Source: an uncultured Acidimicrobiaceae bacterium
Lineage (GTDB): Bacteria; Actinomycetota; Acidimicrobiia; Acidimicrobiales; Ilumatobacteraceae
Length of the DNA: 23,938 nt
NCBI GenBank assembly: GCA_903919215.1
Contig: CAIXHI010000486.1
Span: forward strand, 1-23,938
Reading direction: 5' to 3'
In this document: piece by piece, positions 7,099-14,941 of the stretch
Layout: every line of letters starts with the position of its first letter
Numbering within the stretch: the first letter of the stretch is position 1
Program-made: the position numbers and the translations under genes
The notes under the pieces: model-generated
The model's input: only the letters and a program-made list of their open reading frames with translations
What the model was told of the DNA's origin: nothing
Database searches by the model: none

Positions 7099-7182
7099 AT
7101 CCGTAACGGTACTGATCCTGGACACCCAGGGGAAAGGGAACGGGTCAAGCCTCTCGTTCGCGATGCCGATAGTGACGTCGTG
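7099..7182. promoter_or_regulatory. Divergent promoter region between eno and the membrane-protein gene
   Basis: These 84 bp must hold the promoters of eno (minus) and the divergent membrane-protein gene (plus). A short perfect palindrome, CCGTAACGG at 7101-7109, sits just before the eno start. TTGACC on the minus strand is a -35 candidate, but no convincing -10 sits at the right distance. I cannot place either promoter firmly. Confidence 0.35.
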
Positions 7183-8544
7183 ATGGGTCAGATGGAATCG
7201 ATATGGCCGTCGCTCGCCCCGCGAGTGTTGGCGTTCGTCGGCGCGGCAGTGTCGGAGGCGGTGCTCGCAACGGCGGTGTTGCATGCGCTGCAGGCATCGG
7301 AGTGGGAACTGGCACGCCCGGTGCTGGACACGCGCCTAGCGGCCGCGGCCGCCGTCATGGCGGTCGGTGCCGTGTGGTGGATGGTCACTGCGATCCACAA
7401 CCTTCGTTCGCTGACATCTCGCACGCTCATCAGGCCGTCGGTCGTCGCCATCTACGCCGTGCCACTGATCGCGTGGTTCGGCGTCGACCGGTTCATTGAC
7501 GGCGACATCCGTCGCTGGGCATGGGTCGGGTGGGTGGCAGTCGTTCTCGTGGCGCACTGTGTGGTGGTTCTGAACTTCCGTTCGGCGCTGGCGACGCTGG
7601 GCGGTCTCGACTCGCATCTCACCGCCGTCGCTGTGCTGCCAGCACTCATCGCCGCCACCTCGGTGCCGTCGGTGTTCCACCAGGCAGCGGTGTTCGCGCT
7701 GCCGATGGCGGCCGCTCTGTCGGCCTGGCTGCTCGTCGAACTCTGGCAGGCGATGGCGGAGTGGGATCGTTCGTGCCGCCCACGCGTCGTGAAGGCTTCC
7801 CCCGAGGTTCTGGTGGAGGATCGGCATCACCACACGGTGCTGCCGCGGACGATGGTGCTGACGTCGTTCATGCTTGGGTTATCGACGCCCGCCTGGGTGG
7901 TGTTGCTGGAACGCAAGGGTCACCTCGTCTGGGCCGGTCGCGATACGGTCGCCGACCCGGTTGGCCGCCGCCTGTTGGTGACGCTCTTCGTCGCGATGTT
8001 CGCGACATATGCCGTCGGGTGGCTCTGGTGGTCGGCCGCGGCCGCGGCGAATGCAGCCAGCCTGGCGCGGTGGACGGTGTCGCCGTTGTTGGCACCGTTC
8101 GGCTATTTCGTGACGGTCGGCGTCGTGGCCCTCGTACCCGAGATCACTCTTCGGATCGCAGCCGAGCAACGCGCTGCGGTGATGGCCGCCGGTGGAGTCG
8201 TCATCGTCATCGCCCACTTCGGCGTGCTGCGCGCGTACCGCCGCACGGCAGAGGTGATCGGCGGGGAACTCGCACCGTGGGTCCGCGTCATCGCGCTGCC
8301 GTGGGTTGCACTGGTGGTTTCGTTGTTGCTGTCGTTCTTCGGCCAGATGCTCGACGAGGCCGTGTTCACGTTGGTGCTGGTCTCGTTGTGGGTGCTCTTC
8401 TATCTCGTCGACGCGGTGAGCATGTATCAGGCGATGGCTGCATTCGATCGAGCGTGTACCGGCCGCCACTCCGTGCACTCCGATACCGAGGTGTTGCCCG
8501 ACTTCTTTGCACGGCGAAGTGCGCCGATCCAGGCAGCGTCCTGA
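7183..8544 (+). CDS. Polytopic membrane protein with two internally duplicated halves, function unknown
   Basis: A 453-aa protein of about ten hydrophobic segments; I do not recognise a named family. It consists of two related halves. WWMVTAIHNLRSL (65-77) is echoed by WWSAAAAANAASL (282-294), both followed by a Pro and a hydrophobic stretch starting near a Tyr. LWQAMAEWDRSC (187-198) is echoed by MYQAMAAFDRAC (414-425). The WW..A..N..SL pattern recalls DUF4328-type membrane proteins, but that is a loose resemblance. A hydrophilic linker (about 199-222, containing EDRHHH) joins the halves. ATG 7183 is chosen; ATG 7192 or GTG 7180 would also serve. It is divergent from eno, and its stop lies one base from the stop of the convergent mazG. 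It interrupts the usual mazG-eno linkage. Confidence 0.8.
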   Translation: MGQMESIWPSLAPRVLAFVGAAVSEAVLATAVLHALQASEWELARPVLDTRLAAAAAVMAVGAVWWMVTAIHNLRSLTSRTLIRPSVVAIYAVPLIAWFGVDRFIDGDIRRWAWVGWVAVVLVAHCVVVLNFRSALATLGGLDSHLTAVAVLPALIAATSVPSVFHQAAVFALPMAAALSAWLLVELWQAMAEWDRSCRPRVVKASPEVLVEDRHHHTVLPRTMVLTSFMLGLSTPAWVVLLERKGHLVWAGRDTVADPVGRRLLVTLFVAMFATYAVGWLWWSAAAAANAASLARWTVSPLLAPFGYFVTVGVVALVPEITLRIAAEQRAAVMAAGGVVIVIAHFGVLRAYRRTAEVIGGELAPWVRVIALPWVALVVSLLLSFFGQMLDEAVFTLVLVSLWVLFYLVDAVSMYQAMAAFDRACTGRHSVHSDTEVLPDFFARRSAPIQAAS

Positions 8545-8545
8545 C

Positions 8546-9991
8546 TCAGGCTTCGGTGGACTTCACTTCGTCCCACAGCGCGTCCAACGCCGGCAGCCCG
8601 GCGGTGTGCAGGTCGATGCCGCGCTCGGTGGCCAGTCGCTCCACCTGCTCGAAGCGACGACGGAACTTCAGCGTTGCCTGACGGAGCGCGGACTCTGGCT
8701 CGACGTCGAGGTGCCTGGCAACGTTGACGACAGCGAACAACAGGTCGCCGAGCTCATCGTGGATACGTTCGGTGTCGCCGGTGTGGGCGACTTCGCGGAT
8801 CTCTGCTGCTTCCTCGGCGATCTTCGGCAGGGCCCCGTCGACGTCGGGCCAATCGAACCCAACCTTGGCGGCCTTGCGCTGCACCGCGTACGCGTACCCG
8901 AGTGCAGGCTGCGACGTGGGAATGCCGTCGAACACCGATGTGCGGCGCTTCTCGGCGCGCTTGATCGCATCCCAGTTGGTGAGCACTGTGTCCGTGTCGT
9001 TGGCGACCACGTCACCGAACACGTGTGGGTGACGGCGCACCAACTTGTCGTGCACACCCTGCACGACGTCGGCCATCGTGAACCGACCTTCCTGCTCGGC
9101 GATCGTGGCGTGGAACTCGATCTGGTAGAGCAGGTCGCCCAGTTCCTCCACCAGGTCGTCGTCGGTGCTGGGGTCGTCGGGATCCAGCGCTTGCAGCGCG
9201 TCCACTACTTCGTAGGTCTCTTCGATGAGATAGCGCACGAGCGAGCGGTGCGTCTGCTCCTGATCCCAGGGGCACTGCTCGCGTAGCGTGCGGGCCAGCT
9301 GGTGGAAGCGCGCACTCTCGAACGCCACGGGCGAACCGAGGTGTGGGATGTAGATGCTGGTGAGGTGGTCGGCCTCCACCGTGCGGTCGAGTTCGGCCCA
9401 CGTGGTGGTGGTGATGCACTCGTCGGGCGAGCCGAGGCGCTGCAGGATCACCACCGGTTCGTCGCCCGTGGCGCCCTCCACAGCCAGCTTGATATCGCTG
9501 AGCACCCAGTTGGCATGTGTATGGGCCACTAACAGCGGACCGTGCAGGCCCGCCGCCGCGGTGGCGAACTCGTGGCCGTCGATCAACGTGATCGCCGACT
9601 CCACGGGGTCGATGCCCAGGCGGTTGTAGATGATGTCGAGGAACGACATCGCCGGATGGATGACGCACTGCACGCGATCGTCGGCTCGCAGCGCACGCAC
9701 GGTGCGCTCCAGCACGAGTGGCGAGCCGGGAACTGCGTACAGCACCTCGCCGTACTGTGCTGCGGCAGCCACCACCCGGTCGGTGATCTCGGCATACACA
9801 TCGGCAAACGTGTCGGCCGCTTCGTACACCTCATCGAACGTGACGGCCTCGGGTACGAGGTGTGCACTCGGGTGGCGGCCGGTGCGCAGATAGCGGTGCT
9901 CGACGCGAGCGATCTCTGCTCGTGTGTGCTCGGTGATGTACTCGTCGCCAGCCGGCCCCAGGCCGACGACGATGACCCGGGGTGGGGTCAC
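8546..9991 (-). CDS. mazG: Tetrapyrrole-methylase-like / MazG fusion, NTP pyrophosphohydrolase (YabN type)
   Basis: A 481-aa two-part protein. Residues about 5-215 look like a tetrapyrrole (SAM-dependent) methylase domain (VIVVGLGPAGDEYIT, VPGSPLVLERTV, then HPAMSFLDIIYNRLGIDP). Residues about 225-480 are two MazG helical units. The first has CPWDQEQTH, EETYE (257-261) and EELGD (Glu283, Asp286); the second has EEAAE (393-397) and DELGD (Glu413, Asp416). These acidic sites bind Mg2+ and hydrolyse (d)NTPs to NMP and pyrophosphate, a house-cleaning role. The architecture matches Bacillus YabN. GTG 9991 overlaps the upstream lipoprotein's stop as GTGA, which fixes the start better than any upstream in-frame codon. 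The methylase domain's substrate is unknown in this fusion family. Confidence 0.93.
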   Translation of the reverse strand: MTPPRVIVVGLGPAGDEYITEHTRAEIARVEHRYLRTGRHPSAHLVPEAVTFDEVYEAADTFADVYAEITDRVVAAAAQYGEVLYAVPGSPLVLERTVRALRADDRVQCVIHPAMSFLDIIYNRLGIDPVESAITLIDGHEFATAAAGLHGPLLVAHTHANWVLSDIKLAVEGATGDEPVVILQRLGSPDECITTTTWAELDRTVEADHLTSIYIPHLGSPVAFESARFHQLARTLREQCPWDQEQTHRSLVRYLIEETYEVVDALQALDPDDPSTDDDLVEELGDLLYQIEFHATIAEQEGRFTMADVVQGVHDKLVRRHPHVFGDVVANDTDTVLTNWDAIKRAEKRRTSVFDGIPTSQPALGYAYAVQRKAAKVGFDWPDVDGALPKIAEEAAEIREVAHTGDTERIHDELGDLLFAVVNVARHLDVEPESALRQATLKFRRRFEQVERLATERGIDLHTAGLPALDALWDEVKSTEA

Positions 9992-10797
9992 CCTGCCTCC
10001 GGGGCGATGACGGTGCCGGTGGCGGGGTCCCACACGCCGATGTGCGAGTTCACCTTGATCACGGCATTTGTGTACAGGTCTTTCAATGCGGGTCCGATGG
10101 TGCTGGACTCGATGGTGGCGCGGTCCTGCAGCGAGAGTTCTGCGAACGGCCGAAGGTACAGGATGATCATCGCTCCGGTGCCGTCGCCGCCGTCGATGGC
10201 AACGGGACGGCCCACCTTCGCTTTGGCGTCCGTGAGTGCGGTGAGAATGCCGGTGAAGTTGGAGTCGAACGTGGTGGGGTCGAAGCAGTCGGTGCCGTTC
10301 TGGTCGGCGATGACACCACCCGAGGCAGCGAGTGTGTCGACCGTGGAGTACTTCTGCGCGAGCTCGGCGAAGCTGGCGCCGCCCTTCAGTTCGGCGATGA
10401 CGTCGTCGGCGTTCACGTCTGCGGCCAGTGGGATGGCGCCGAGGCAGATGTAGTTGGTGCTGTCGAGCGGCTTCTCGTACTGGGTCTGCCCAGCGCCGCC
10501 GTACTTGGCGATCAGGTCGGCGAGCACCGTGTCGCGCAGCGTCTCCAGTTCGTCCAGCGAGTGCACGCTGGTCGGGTTCTCGGCGGCCGAAGTGATCTGG
10601 ATCCAGCTCGAGAGTCGTTCGCGGATGGTGGCGGGGTCGGTCTCGTGGTTGATCAGCGTGTCGAGCTGTTCGTTGGAGAGCGTGTGCCCATTGACCTCGG
10701 CGGCGGTGTCGTTGCGATCGAACGTTGCGCAGGAGGTGAGGGTGGCCACGGCGGCGAGGGCGCCGAACAGGCCGAGGAACGTGGTGGAGCGTCGCAT
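9988..10797 (-). CDS. SurA/PpiC-like lipoprotein, putative periplasmic peptidyl-prolyl isomerase or chaperone
   Basis: A 269-aa exported lipoprotein. The signal peptide ends in the lipobox LTSC (Cys23). An N-terminal SurA-like region follows (AAEVNGHTLSNEQLDTLI, about 31-48), then a parvulin-like stretch (about 130-200: CLGAIPLAADVNADDVIAEL, GGASFAELAQKYS, LAASGGVI). The parvulin core is short and some usual residues are not obvious, so a chaperone role without isomerase activity is possible. ATG 10797 is chosen because it directly precedes the signal peptide; GTG 10800 is adjacent. It follows the SulP gene by 13 bp and overlaps mazG by 4 nt. As I recall, surA-like and mazG genes are neighbours in other actinobacteria, which supports the identification. 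Confidence 0.75.
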   Translation of the reverse strand: MRRSTTFLGLFGALAAVATLTSCATFDRNDTAAEVNGHTLSNEQLDTLINHETDPATIRERLSSWIQITSAAENPTSVHSLDELETLRDTVLADLIAKYGGAGQTQYEKPLDSTNYICLGAIPLAADVNADDVIAELKGGASFAELAQKYSTVDTLAASGGVIADQNGTDCFDPTTFDSNFTGILTALTDAKAKVGRPVAIDGGDGTGAMIILYLRPFAELSLQDRATIESSTIGPALKDLYTNAVIKVNSHIGVWDPATGTVIAPEAG

Positions 10798-10810
10798 CAC
10801 GTGCGAAACG

Positions 10811-12553
10811 CTACCCGCGGTCGGTAGGGCTGTCCCCATCGCTCGGGCGGTCTTCCCAGTCGACCCAGGGCACCTGCTGCTCGCTGAGGTACTGCTTCAC
10901 GGCCTCGCCCACCGTGCGGGCAACGAAGCGGTGCTCGTCCGGATCGAACACTCCGTAACGCTGGAGACGGTCGCGCACGGTTCCCTTCAGTTCAGCGAAG
11001 CGCAGTTCGATACCGCGTGTGGCGAGGTGGTCGACCAGCTCTTTCAACGTATCGGCGGCGGTGGTGTCGATGTCGGTGATCGGCTCGGCAGTGATGATCA
11101 CACATGACGTGGGCTCGGGCCGCTCCTCGATGACGCGCTGCAGATCCTCCACGAAGAAACGGGCATTGGCGAAGACCAGAGGGCCGTCGAAGCGGTAGAG
11201 CACCAACCCCGGCACGACCCGACCCTCGGGGTGGCGTACGCGGTCGTGGTAGCCCTTGAGGCCATCCACGCGGACGAGTTCGGCGGTGTGCGGCTTCCAC
11301 GCGAGGCGGAGGAAGTTGAGAATGGAGAGTGCTACCGCCACGACCACGCCGCTGACCGGCCCGAGCGCGGCGACGCCGAGCAGTGCCGCGATCGAGAGGA
11401 CGAACTCGCTGCGTCGCACGCGCCACAGCCGAACCATGGCGGGGAGGTCGATCAGCGAGATGGCGGCAGCGATCACGATCGCCGCGAGCGACGCCTCGGG
11501 AAGGTGGCGGAAGGTGGTGGGCGCGGCGACGGCCACCACCAGCAGCACGGCAGCGGCAGTGATCCCGGTGAGTTGTGTGCGCGACCCCATCGCCTCGGCG
11601 ACCGGTGTGCGCGACTGGCTGGCACTGACCGGGAAGCCGTGGAACAGACCGGATGCCACGTTCACCAGACCGAGTGCGACGAGTTCGTGGTTGGCGTCGA
11701 CGTGCTCGCGGCGCCGCATCGCCATCGTGCGCGACATCACGCTGGTGTCGGCGAAGGCGACGAAGGCGATACCCAATGCTGCGCCGGCCAGCGTGCGTGT
11801 GGTGTGCCAGTCGACATCGGGGATCGCGAACGTCGGCACCCCGCTGGGAAGGTCGCCGACGAGCGGAACGCCTCGCCGGTGCAGGTCGAACGCCAGTGCG
11901 ACGAGGATGCCGAAGACGACAGCGATCAGCGTGCCAGGGAGGCGGCGCGACACGGCCCGGAGCGTGGCAATCGCGGCGATGGAGAGCAGCCCGATCGTCA
12001 GCGCCCAGCCGTTCAACCGCCCGGCATCCAGCCCGTCGACGACCTGGCGCAGCTGGCCGACGATCGTCTCGCCCTTCACGGAGAACCCGCAGAGCTTGGC
12101 CGACTGGGCGACGATGATCGTCAGTGCGATGCCGTGTAGGTAGCCGTAGCGAACGGGTGATGACAGCAGCTCGGCGATGAATCCGAAGCGGGCCAGGCCA
12201 GCAACGATGCAGATCAGCCCAGCGAGGATGCTCACGGCGCCGGCCAGTGCGACGGCCTGGTCGGAACCCACCGCCGCGAGGGGTAGCACGGCAGCGACGA
12301 GCAGTGGTGTGAGCGATGAATCGGGGCCCATCACCAGGATCCGTGACGGCCCGAACAGCGCATAGACCACGAGTGGCACGATCGTGGCGTAGAGGCCGGT
12401 GACCGGTGGTAGCCCGGCGGCGGCGGCGTATGCCATACCCGCGGGAGCCAGCAGGCCAGTCAGGACGACCCCGGCGAAAACGTCTTTGGACAGCCACTCG
12501 CGGCGGTAGCTGCGGGCCTGCGCGATGGCGGGCACGAGGTTGGTCCAGCTCAC
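10811..12553 (-). CDS. SulP/SLC26-family anion transporter with C-terminal STAS domain
   Basis: A 580-aa transporter. The N-terminal membrane domain (about residues 20-430) has the SulP signature region (DVFAGVVLTGLLAPAGMAYA, AGLPPVTGLYATIVPLVVYA, then FGPSRILVMGPDSSLTPLL), with 10 or more hydrophobic segments. The cytoplasmic C-terminus (about 450-560) is a STAS domain (VLYRFDGPLVFANARFFVED, then TDIDTTAADTLKELVDHL). Members move sulfate, bicarbonate or dicarboxylates, driven by H+ or Na+. Substrate cannot be decided here: no sulfate-assimilation genes are nearby, and no fused or adjacent carbonic anhydrase is seen. The start is GTG 12553. It is the first gene of a minus-strand run with the SurA-like lipoprotein and mazG, an association that looks positional rather than functional. 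Confidence 0.92.
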   Translation of the reverse strand: MSWTNLVPAIAQARSYRREWLSKDVFAGVVLTGLLAPAGMAYAAAAGLPPVTGLYATIVPLVVYALFGPSRILVMGPDSSLTPLLVAAVLPLAAVGSDQAVALAGAVSILAGLICIVAGLARFGFIAELLSSPVRYGYLHGIALTIIVAQSAKLCGFSVKGETIVGQLRQVVDGLDAGRLNGWALTIGLLSIAAIATLRAVSRRLPGTLIAVVFGILVALAFDLHRRGVPLVGDLPSGVPTFAIPDVDWHTTRTLAGAALGIAFVAFADTSVMSRTMAMRRREHVDANHELVALGLVNVASGLFHGFPVSASQSRTPVAEAMGSRTQLTGITAAAVLLVVAVAAPTTFRHLPEASLAAIVIAAAISLIDLPAMVRLWRVRRSEFVLSIAALLGVAALGPVSGVVVAVALSILNFLRLAWKPHTAELVRVDGLKGYHDRVRHPEGRVVPGLVLYRFDGPLVFANARFFVEDLQRVIEERPEPTSCVIITAEPITDIDTTAADTLKELVDHLATRGIELRFAELKGTVRDRLQRYGVFDPDEHRFVARTVGEAVKQYLSEQQVPWVDWEDRPSDGDSPTDRG

Positions 12554-12690
12554 CGTCCAAGATTGCCATGCCGACGGCTGTTCCCGGGGGTGACGGTGGA
12601 GTATTTCCGGGCGATGTCGGGTCTGCGGCGGCTGCCGGAGGGACCAATGGCCCTACGGCGGGGCGCGTTGCGGGCAGCACGATGCGCTGC

Positions 12691-13281
12691 ATGGCAACGC
12701 TCCCGACAACCCCGCTCCGGCTGCACCACGTGGCCTACGTGACGGGCGATACCTCCACGACGGTCGACTTCTACAGTCGCATCCTCGGTATGTCGTTCTG
12801 TGCTGCGGTGCTCGATGAGAGCATCCCCTCCACCAAGGAGCCGGTGCCCTACTTCCATTCGTTCTTCCGTCTGGGTGAGGGCGAGGCGTTGGCGTTCTTC
12901 GAGGCACCCGACCTGCCGACCCCGGTCGTCGAGCCGATCCCGGCGTACCACACGTTCCGTCACCTGGCGCTCGACGTGCAGACCACGGCGGAGGTCGACT
13001 CGTGGGCGACCTGGATTCGCTCGAACGGAATCGACGTGATCGGCCCGGTCGACCACGGCATCATCTACAGCATCTACTTCTTCGACCCGGACGGCGTGCG
13101 TCTGGAGCTGACCTGCACGGTCGACCCCAGCTGGAGCCAGAACGAAGCCGCCGCCCGCGAGTCGTTGGCCGAGTGGGAGACCGTGAAGGCCCACGCTCGC
13201 GAGACGGGTGACGACGTGGCCGGTGCGCTCAATTCGCTGGCTGCGACCCGCAGCCACCGCAAGAACAACCACCTCGACTGA
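12691..13281 (+). CDS. VOC-superfamily protein (glyoxalase/dioxygenase-like)
   Basis: A 196-aa protein with two beta-alpha-beta-beta-beta VOC modules. The first is PLRLHHVAYVTGDTSTTVDFYSRILGM in part (His13 a likely metal ligand), continuing to HSFFRLGEGEALAFFEAP. The second is FRHLALDVQT (His91) through YSIYFFDPDGVRLELTC (Glu139). These positions match the metal ligands of type-I ring-cleavage dioxygenases and glyoxalases, so metal-dependent catalysis is likely. The substrate is unknown. The C-terminal 50 residues form a polar, charged tail (AARESLAEWETVKAHARE) outside the fold. ATG 12691 is used; ATG 12682 is a close alternative. It is divergent from the SulP gene with about 137 bp between them, in which I see no clear promoter, and it converges on the tRNA. 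Confidence 0.85.
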   Translation: MATLPTTPLRLHHVAYVTGDTSTTVDFYSRILGMSFCAAVLDESIPSTKEPVPYFHSFFRLGEGEALAFFEAPDLPTPVVEPIPAYHTFRHLALDVQTTAEVDSWATWIRSNGIDVIGPVDHGIIYSIYFFDPDGVRLELTCTVDPSWSQNEAAARESLAEWETVKAHARETGDDVAGALNSLAATRSHRKNNHLD

Positions 13282-13323
13282 CGCGCGACCCCGCTGCGCA
13301 GTCAGCACGATCACCCTCTGGGG

Positions 13324-13360
13324 GGCTCCGGCTCGGAATCCGAGCTACGTCGGCGGAGCC
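13324..13360. terminator. Nested hairpin between the VOC gene and tRNA-Arg
   Basis: GGCTCCG (13324-13330) pairs with CGGAGCC (13354-13360) and encloses a second hairpin, GCTCGG-AAT-CCGAGC (13331-13345). It lies between a plus-strand gene and a minus-strand tRNA that converge, so it could end transcription from both sides. No T-tract follows in either direction, so factor-independent termination is doubtful. Confidence 0.35.
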
Positions 13361-13391
13361 GCCTGGAGGGCTCTTCGCGTCGTGGCAGCAG

Positions 13392-13463
13392 TGCCCTCGG
13401 CAGGATTCGAACCTGCGCATCCGGCTCCGGAGGCCGACGCTCTATCCCCTGAGCTACGAGGGC
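13392..13463 (-). tRNA. tRNA-Arg (anticodon CCG)
   Basis: The minus strand folds into a complete 72-nt cloverleaf. The acceptor stem is GCCCTCG with CGAGGGC and discriminator A. The D arm is GCTC/GAGC with loop AGGGGATA. The anticodon stem TCGGC/GCCGG has loop CTCCGGA (anticodon CCG, reading CGG arginine codons). A 4-nt variable region follows, then a T arm GCAGG-TTCGAAT-CCTGC. No CCA is encoded, so it is added after transcription. It lies about 1.5 kb upstream of argS, its cognate synthetase gene. A minus-strand TATCGT element about 20 bp upstream of the 5' end may be its -10, but the -35 is unclear. Confidence 0.96.
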
Positions 13464-13517
13464 GGGGGTCCTTGCGGACGGGCAAACGATACCGGCTGTC
13501 TGCCAGCGTGAAGGCTG

Positions 13518-14027
13518 TCAGCGCGAACGCTTCGCCCGAGCCTTGGCCTGAGCGGCTTCGGCGTCGGCGCGCGTGCGGCCCAGCAGGTACTGCGCCGAAT
13601 GGCCGATCTCGTAGGCGATATCGGCGGGGTTCTGCTTCGCGCAGTCGGCGAGGGTGAGACACCCGCAACCGACGCACTTGCCGCGGTCGGCGCTGAGCCG
13701 TTGTAACAGGCGCATGCGTTCGGCGAGCATCGCCTGCCAGCGTGCGGCGAGCGCAGTCCAGTCGGCCTCGGTGGCGTTGTGATCGGTGGGCAGCACCTCG
13801 AACGCCGAGCGAATGTCTTCCAGGCTGAGGCCCACTTCTTGGGCTGCCTTGATGAATGCCACTCGGCGCAGCGTGTCGCGCAGATAGCGGCGCTGGCCGC
13901 TGTCGGTGCGGTGATCGTGCAGCAGACCCTGCGATTCGTAGAAGCGCAGCGCCGACGCTGCGATACCTCCGCGCGCGGCGAGTTGCCCGATGGAGAGCAG
14001 TTCGGTGGTGCGCAGTGTGTCGGCCAT
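13518..14027 (-). CDS. soxR: SoxR, redox-sensing MerR-family regulator
   Basis: A 169-aa MerR-family activator. The winged helix-turn-helix is at about 10-60 (LLSIGQLAARGGIAASALRFYES, in part), a dimerisation helix at about 85-112, and a [2Fe-2S] cluster motif CVGCGCLTLADC with Cys118, Cys121, Cys123 and Cys129. That CX2CXCX5C arrangement is diagnostic of SoxR rather than of other MerR proteins. The cluster is oxidised by redox-cycling compounds or superoxide and the protein then activates its target promoters. ATG 14027 is the start. The C-terminal tail is Ala/Arg-rich. No soxS gene is present, as expected outside enterobacteria. I do not see a SoxR-box-like palindrome in the 58-bp gap to the divergent lipoprotein gene, so its targets are probably elsewhere. 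Confidence 0.95.
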   Translation of the reverse strand: MADTLRTTELLSIGQLAARGGIAASALRFYESQGLLHDHRTDSGQRRYLRDTLRRVAFIKAAQEVGLSLEDIRSAFEVLPTDHNATEADWTALAARWQAMLAERMRLLQRLSADRGKCVGCGCLTLADCAKQNPADIAYEIGHSAQYLLGRTRADAEAAQAKARAKRSR

Positions 14028-14085
14028 GACATCAGGGATCGTACCGGACCGGTGTTCGACTCGGTTCCACTGCCACACTGCAAGG

Positions 14086-14922
14086 ATGCGAAACGCGCTC
14101 GCGGTTCTGGTGCTGATGGCACTGACCGCCGCGTGTTCGGCCGACTCGCGGGCCGTGCCGACGACGTTGCCGAGCACTTCGACGTCGAGCGCCACGAATG
14201 CGACGACGAGTACGACGGTCGCCCCAGCGCTCGACGACTGCCAGCAGATCGCCACTGCGGTCGCGCAGGCCGATGCCACACAAGTGGTCGTCGTGACGGT
14301 TTCTGAGGCGACTGCCAGCACCGGCACGTTGCAAATGGCCGAACTCGGCGCGTCGGGCTGGCAGTGCACCGCGGCGATGACGACACGGTTGGGCAAGAAC
14401 GGTGTGCGGCCCCTTGCCGAGCGGCGCAGCGGCGACGGCACGACACCGGCGGGTGTGTTCTCATTGGGCACGATGACGGCGTGGGACGGTGAGGTGTTCA
14501 GCTTCTTTGGCAACGCCGCCGACCCGGGTGTCAGCGCCGGGGGATACCGGCGAGTCCGCGCTGGTGACTGTTTCGGCGCCACGCCGAACGACCCGGATTA
14601 CGGGCATTTGGTGCAGCGGTCAGCGGGGGAGTGCCCGGGGCCCGATGACGAGTTCCTGCCAGCCGTGCGTGGCGCCTACGAACACGCCGCGCTGATCGGG
14701 GCGAACATGGAGCCTGACGTGAGCGGTGATGCCGCGGGGGAGACGCCGTACGCGGCGGCCATCTTCTTGCACCGGTTCAGCTACGACGCGACCGGCGCCT
14801 CGCGTCCGACCGCCGGCTGCGTGTCGCTGGCGCACGACGATCTGCTGGCCGTGCTGCGGGCGCTGCGCCCCGGTGTGCTGTTCGCGATCGGCACCAAAGA
14901 CTGGCTCCTCGCCAACGCCTGA
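14086..14922 (+). CDS. L,D-transpeptidase (YkuD-like) lipoprotein
   Basis: A 278-aa exported lipoprotein with lipobox LTAAC (Cys17) and a Thr/Ser-rich linker (about 24-46) typical of actinobacterial cell-surface lipoproteins. The C-terminal domain has YkuD features: GDGTTPAGVFSLG (116-128), His229 in IFLHRFSYD, and PTAGCVSL with Cys245 as the expected nucleophile. L,D-transpeptidases make 3-3 cross-links in peptidoglycan or attach proteins to it. The usual SHGC motif is replaced by TAGC, so this is a divergent member of the family. ATG 14086 directly precedes the signal peptide. An ACCGGACCGGT palindrome (14043-14053) sits in the gap to soxR. The gene ends 19 bp before argS on the same strand and may be co-transcribed with it. 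Confidence 0.8.
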   Translation: MRNALAVLVLMALTAACSADSRAVPTTLPSTSTSSATNATTSTTVAPALDDCQQIATAVAQADATQVVVVTVSEATASTGTLQMAELGASGWQCTAAMTTRLGKNGVRPLAERRSGDGTTPAGVFSLGTMTAWDGEVFSFFGNAADPGVSAGGYRRVRAGDCFGATPNDPDYGHLVQRSAGECPGPDDEFLPAVRGAYEHAALIGANMEPDVSGDAAGETPYAAAIFLHRFSYDATGASRPTAGCVSLAHDDLLAVLRALRPGVLFAIGTKDWLLANA

Positions 14923-14941
14923 CCGGTACCATCGGGACACC

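Noticed and set aside
5554..7182. Plus-strand open frame running antisense through ftsB and eno into the membrane-protein gene
   Set aside because: The frame is continuous with the real membrane protein from 7183, but its first 543 codons are only the complement of eno and ftsB and have no membrane or domain character.
14028..14085. SoxR operator between soxR and the divergent lipoprotein gene
   Set aside because: No CCTCAAG-type dyad is present. The only palindrome, ACCGGACCGGT, does not resemble a SoxR box.
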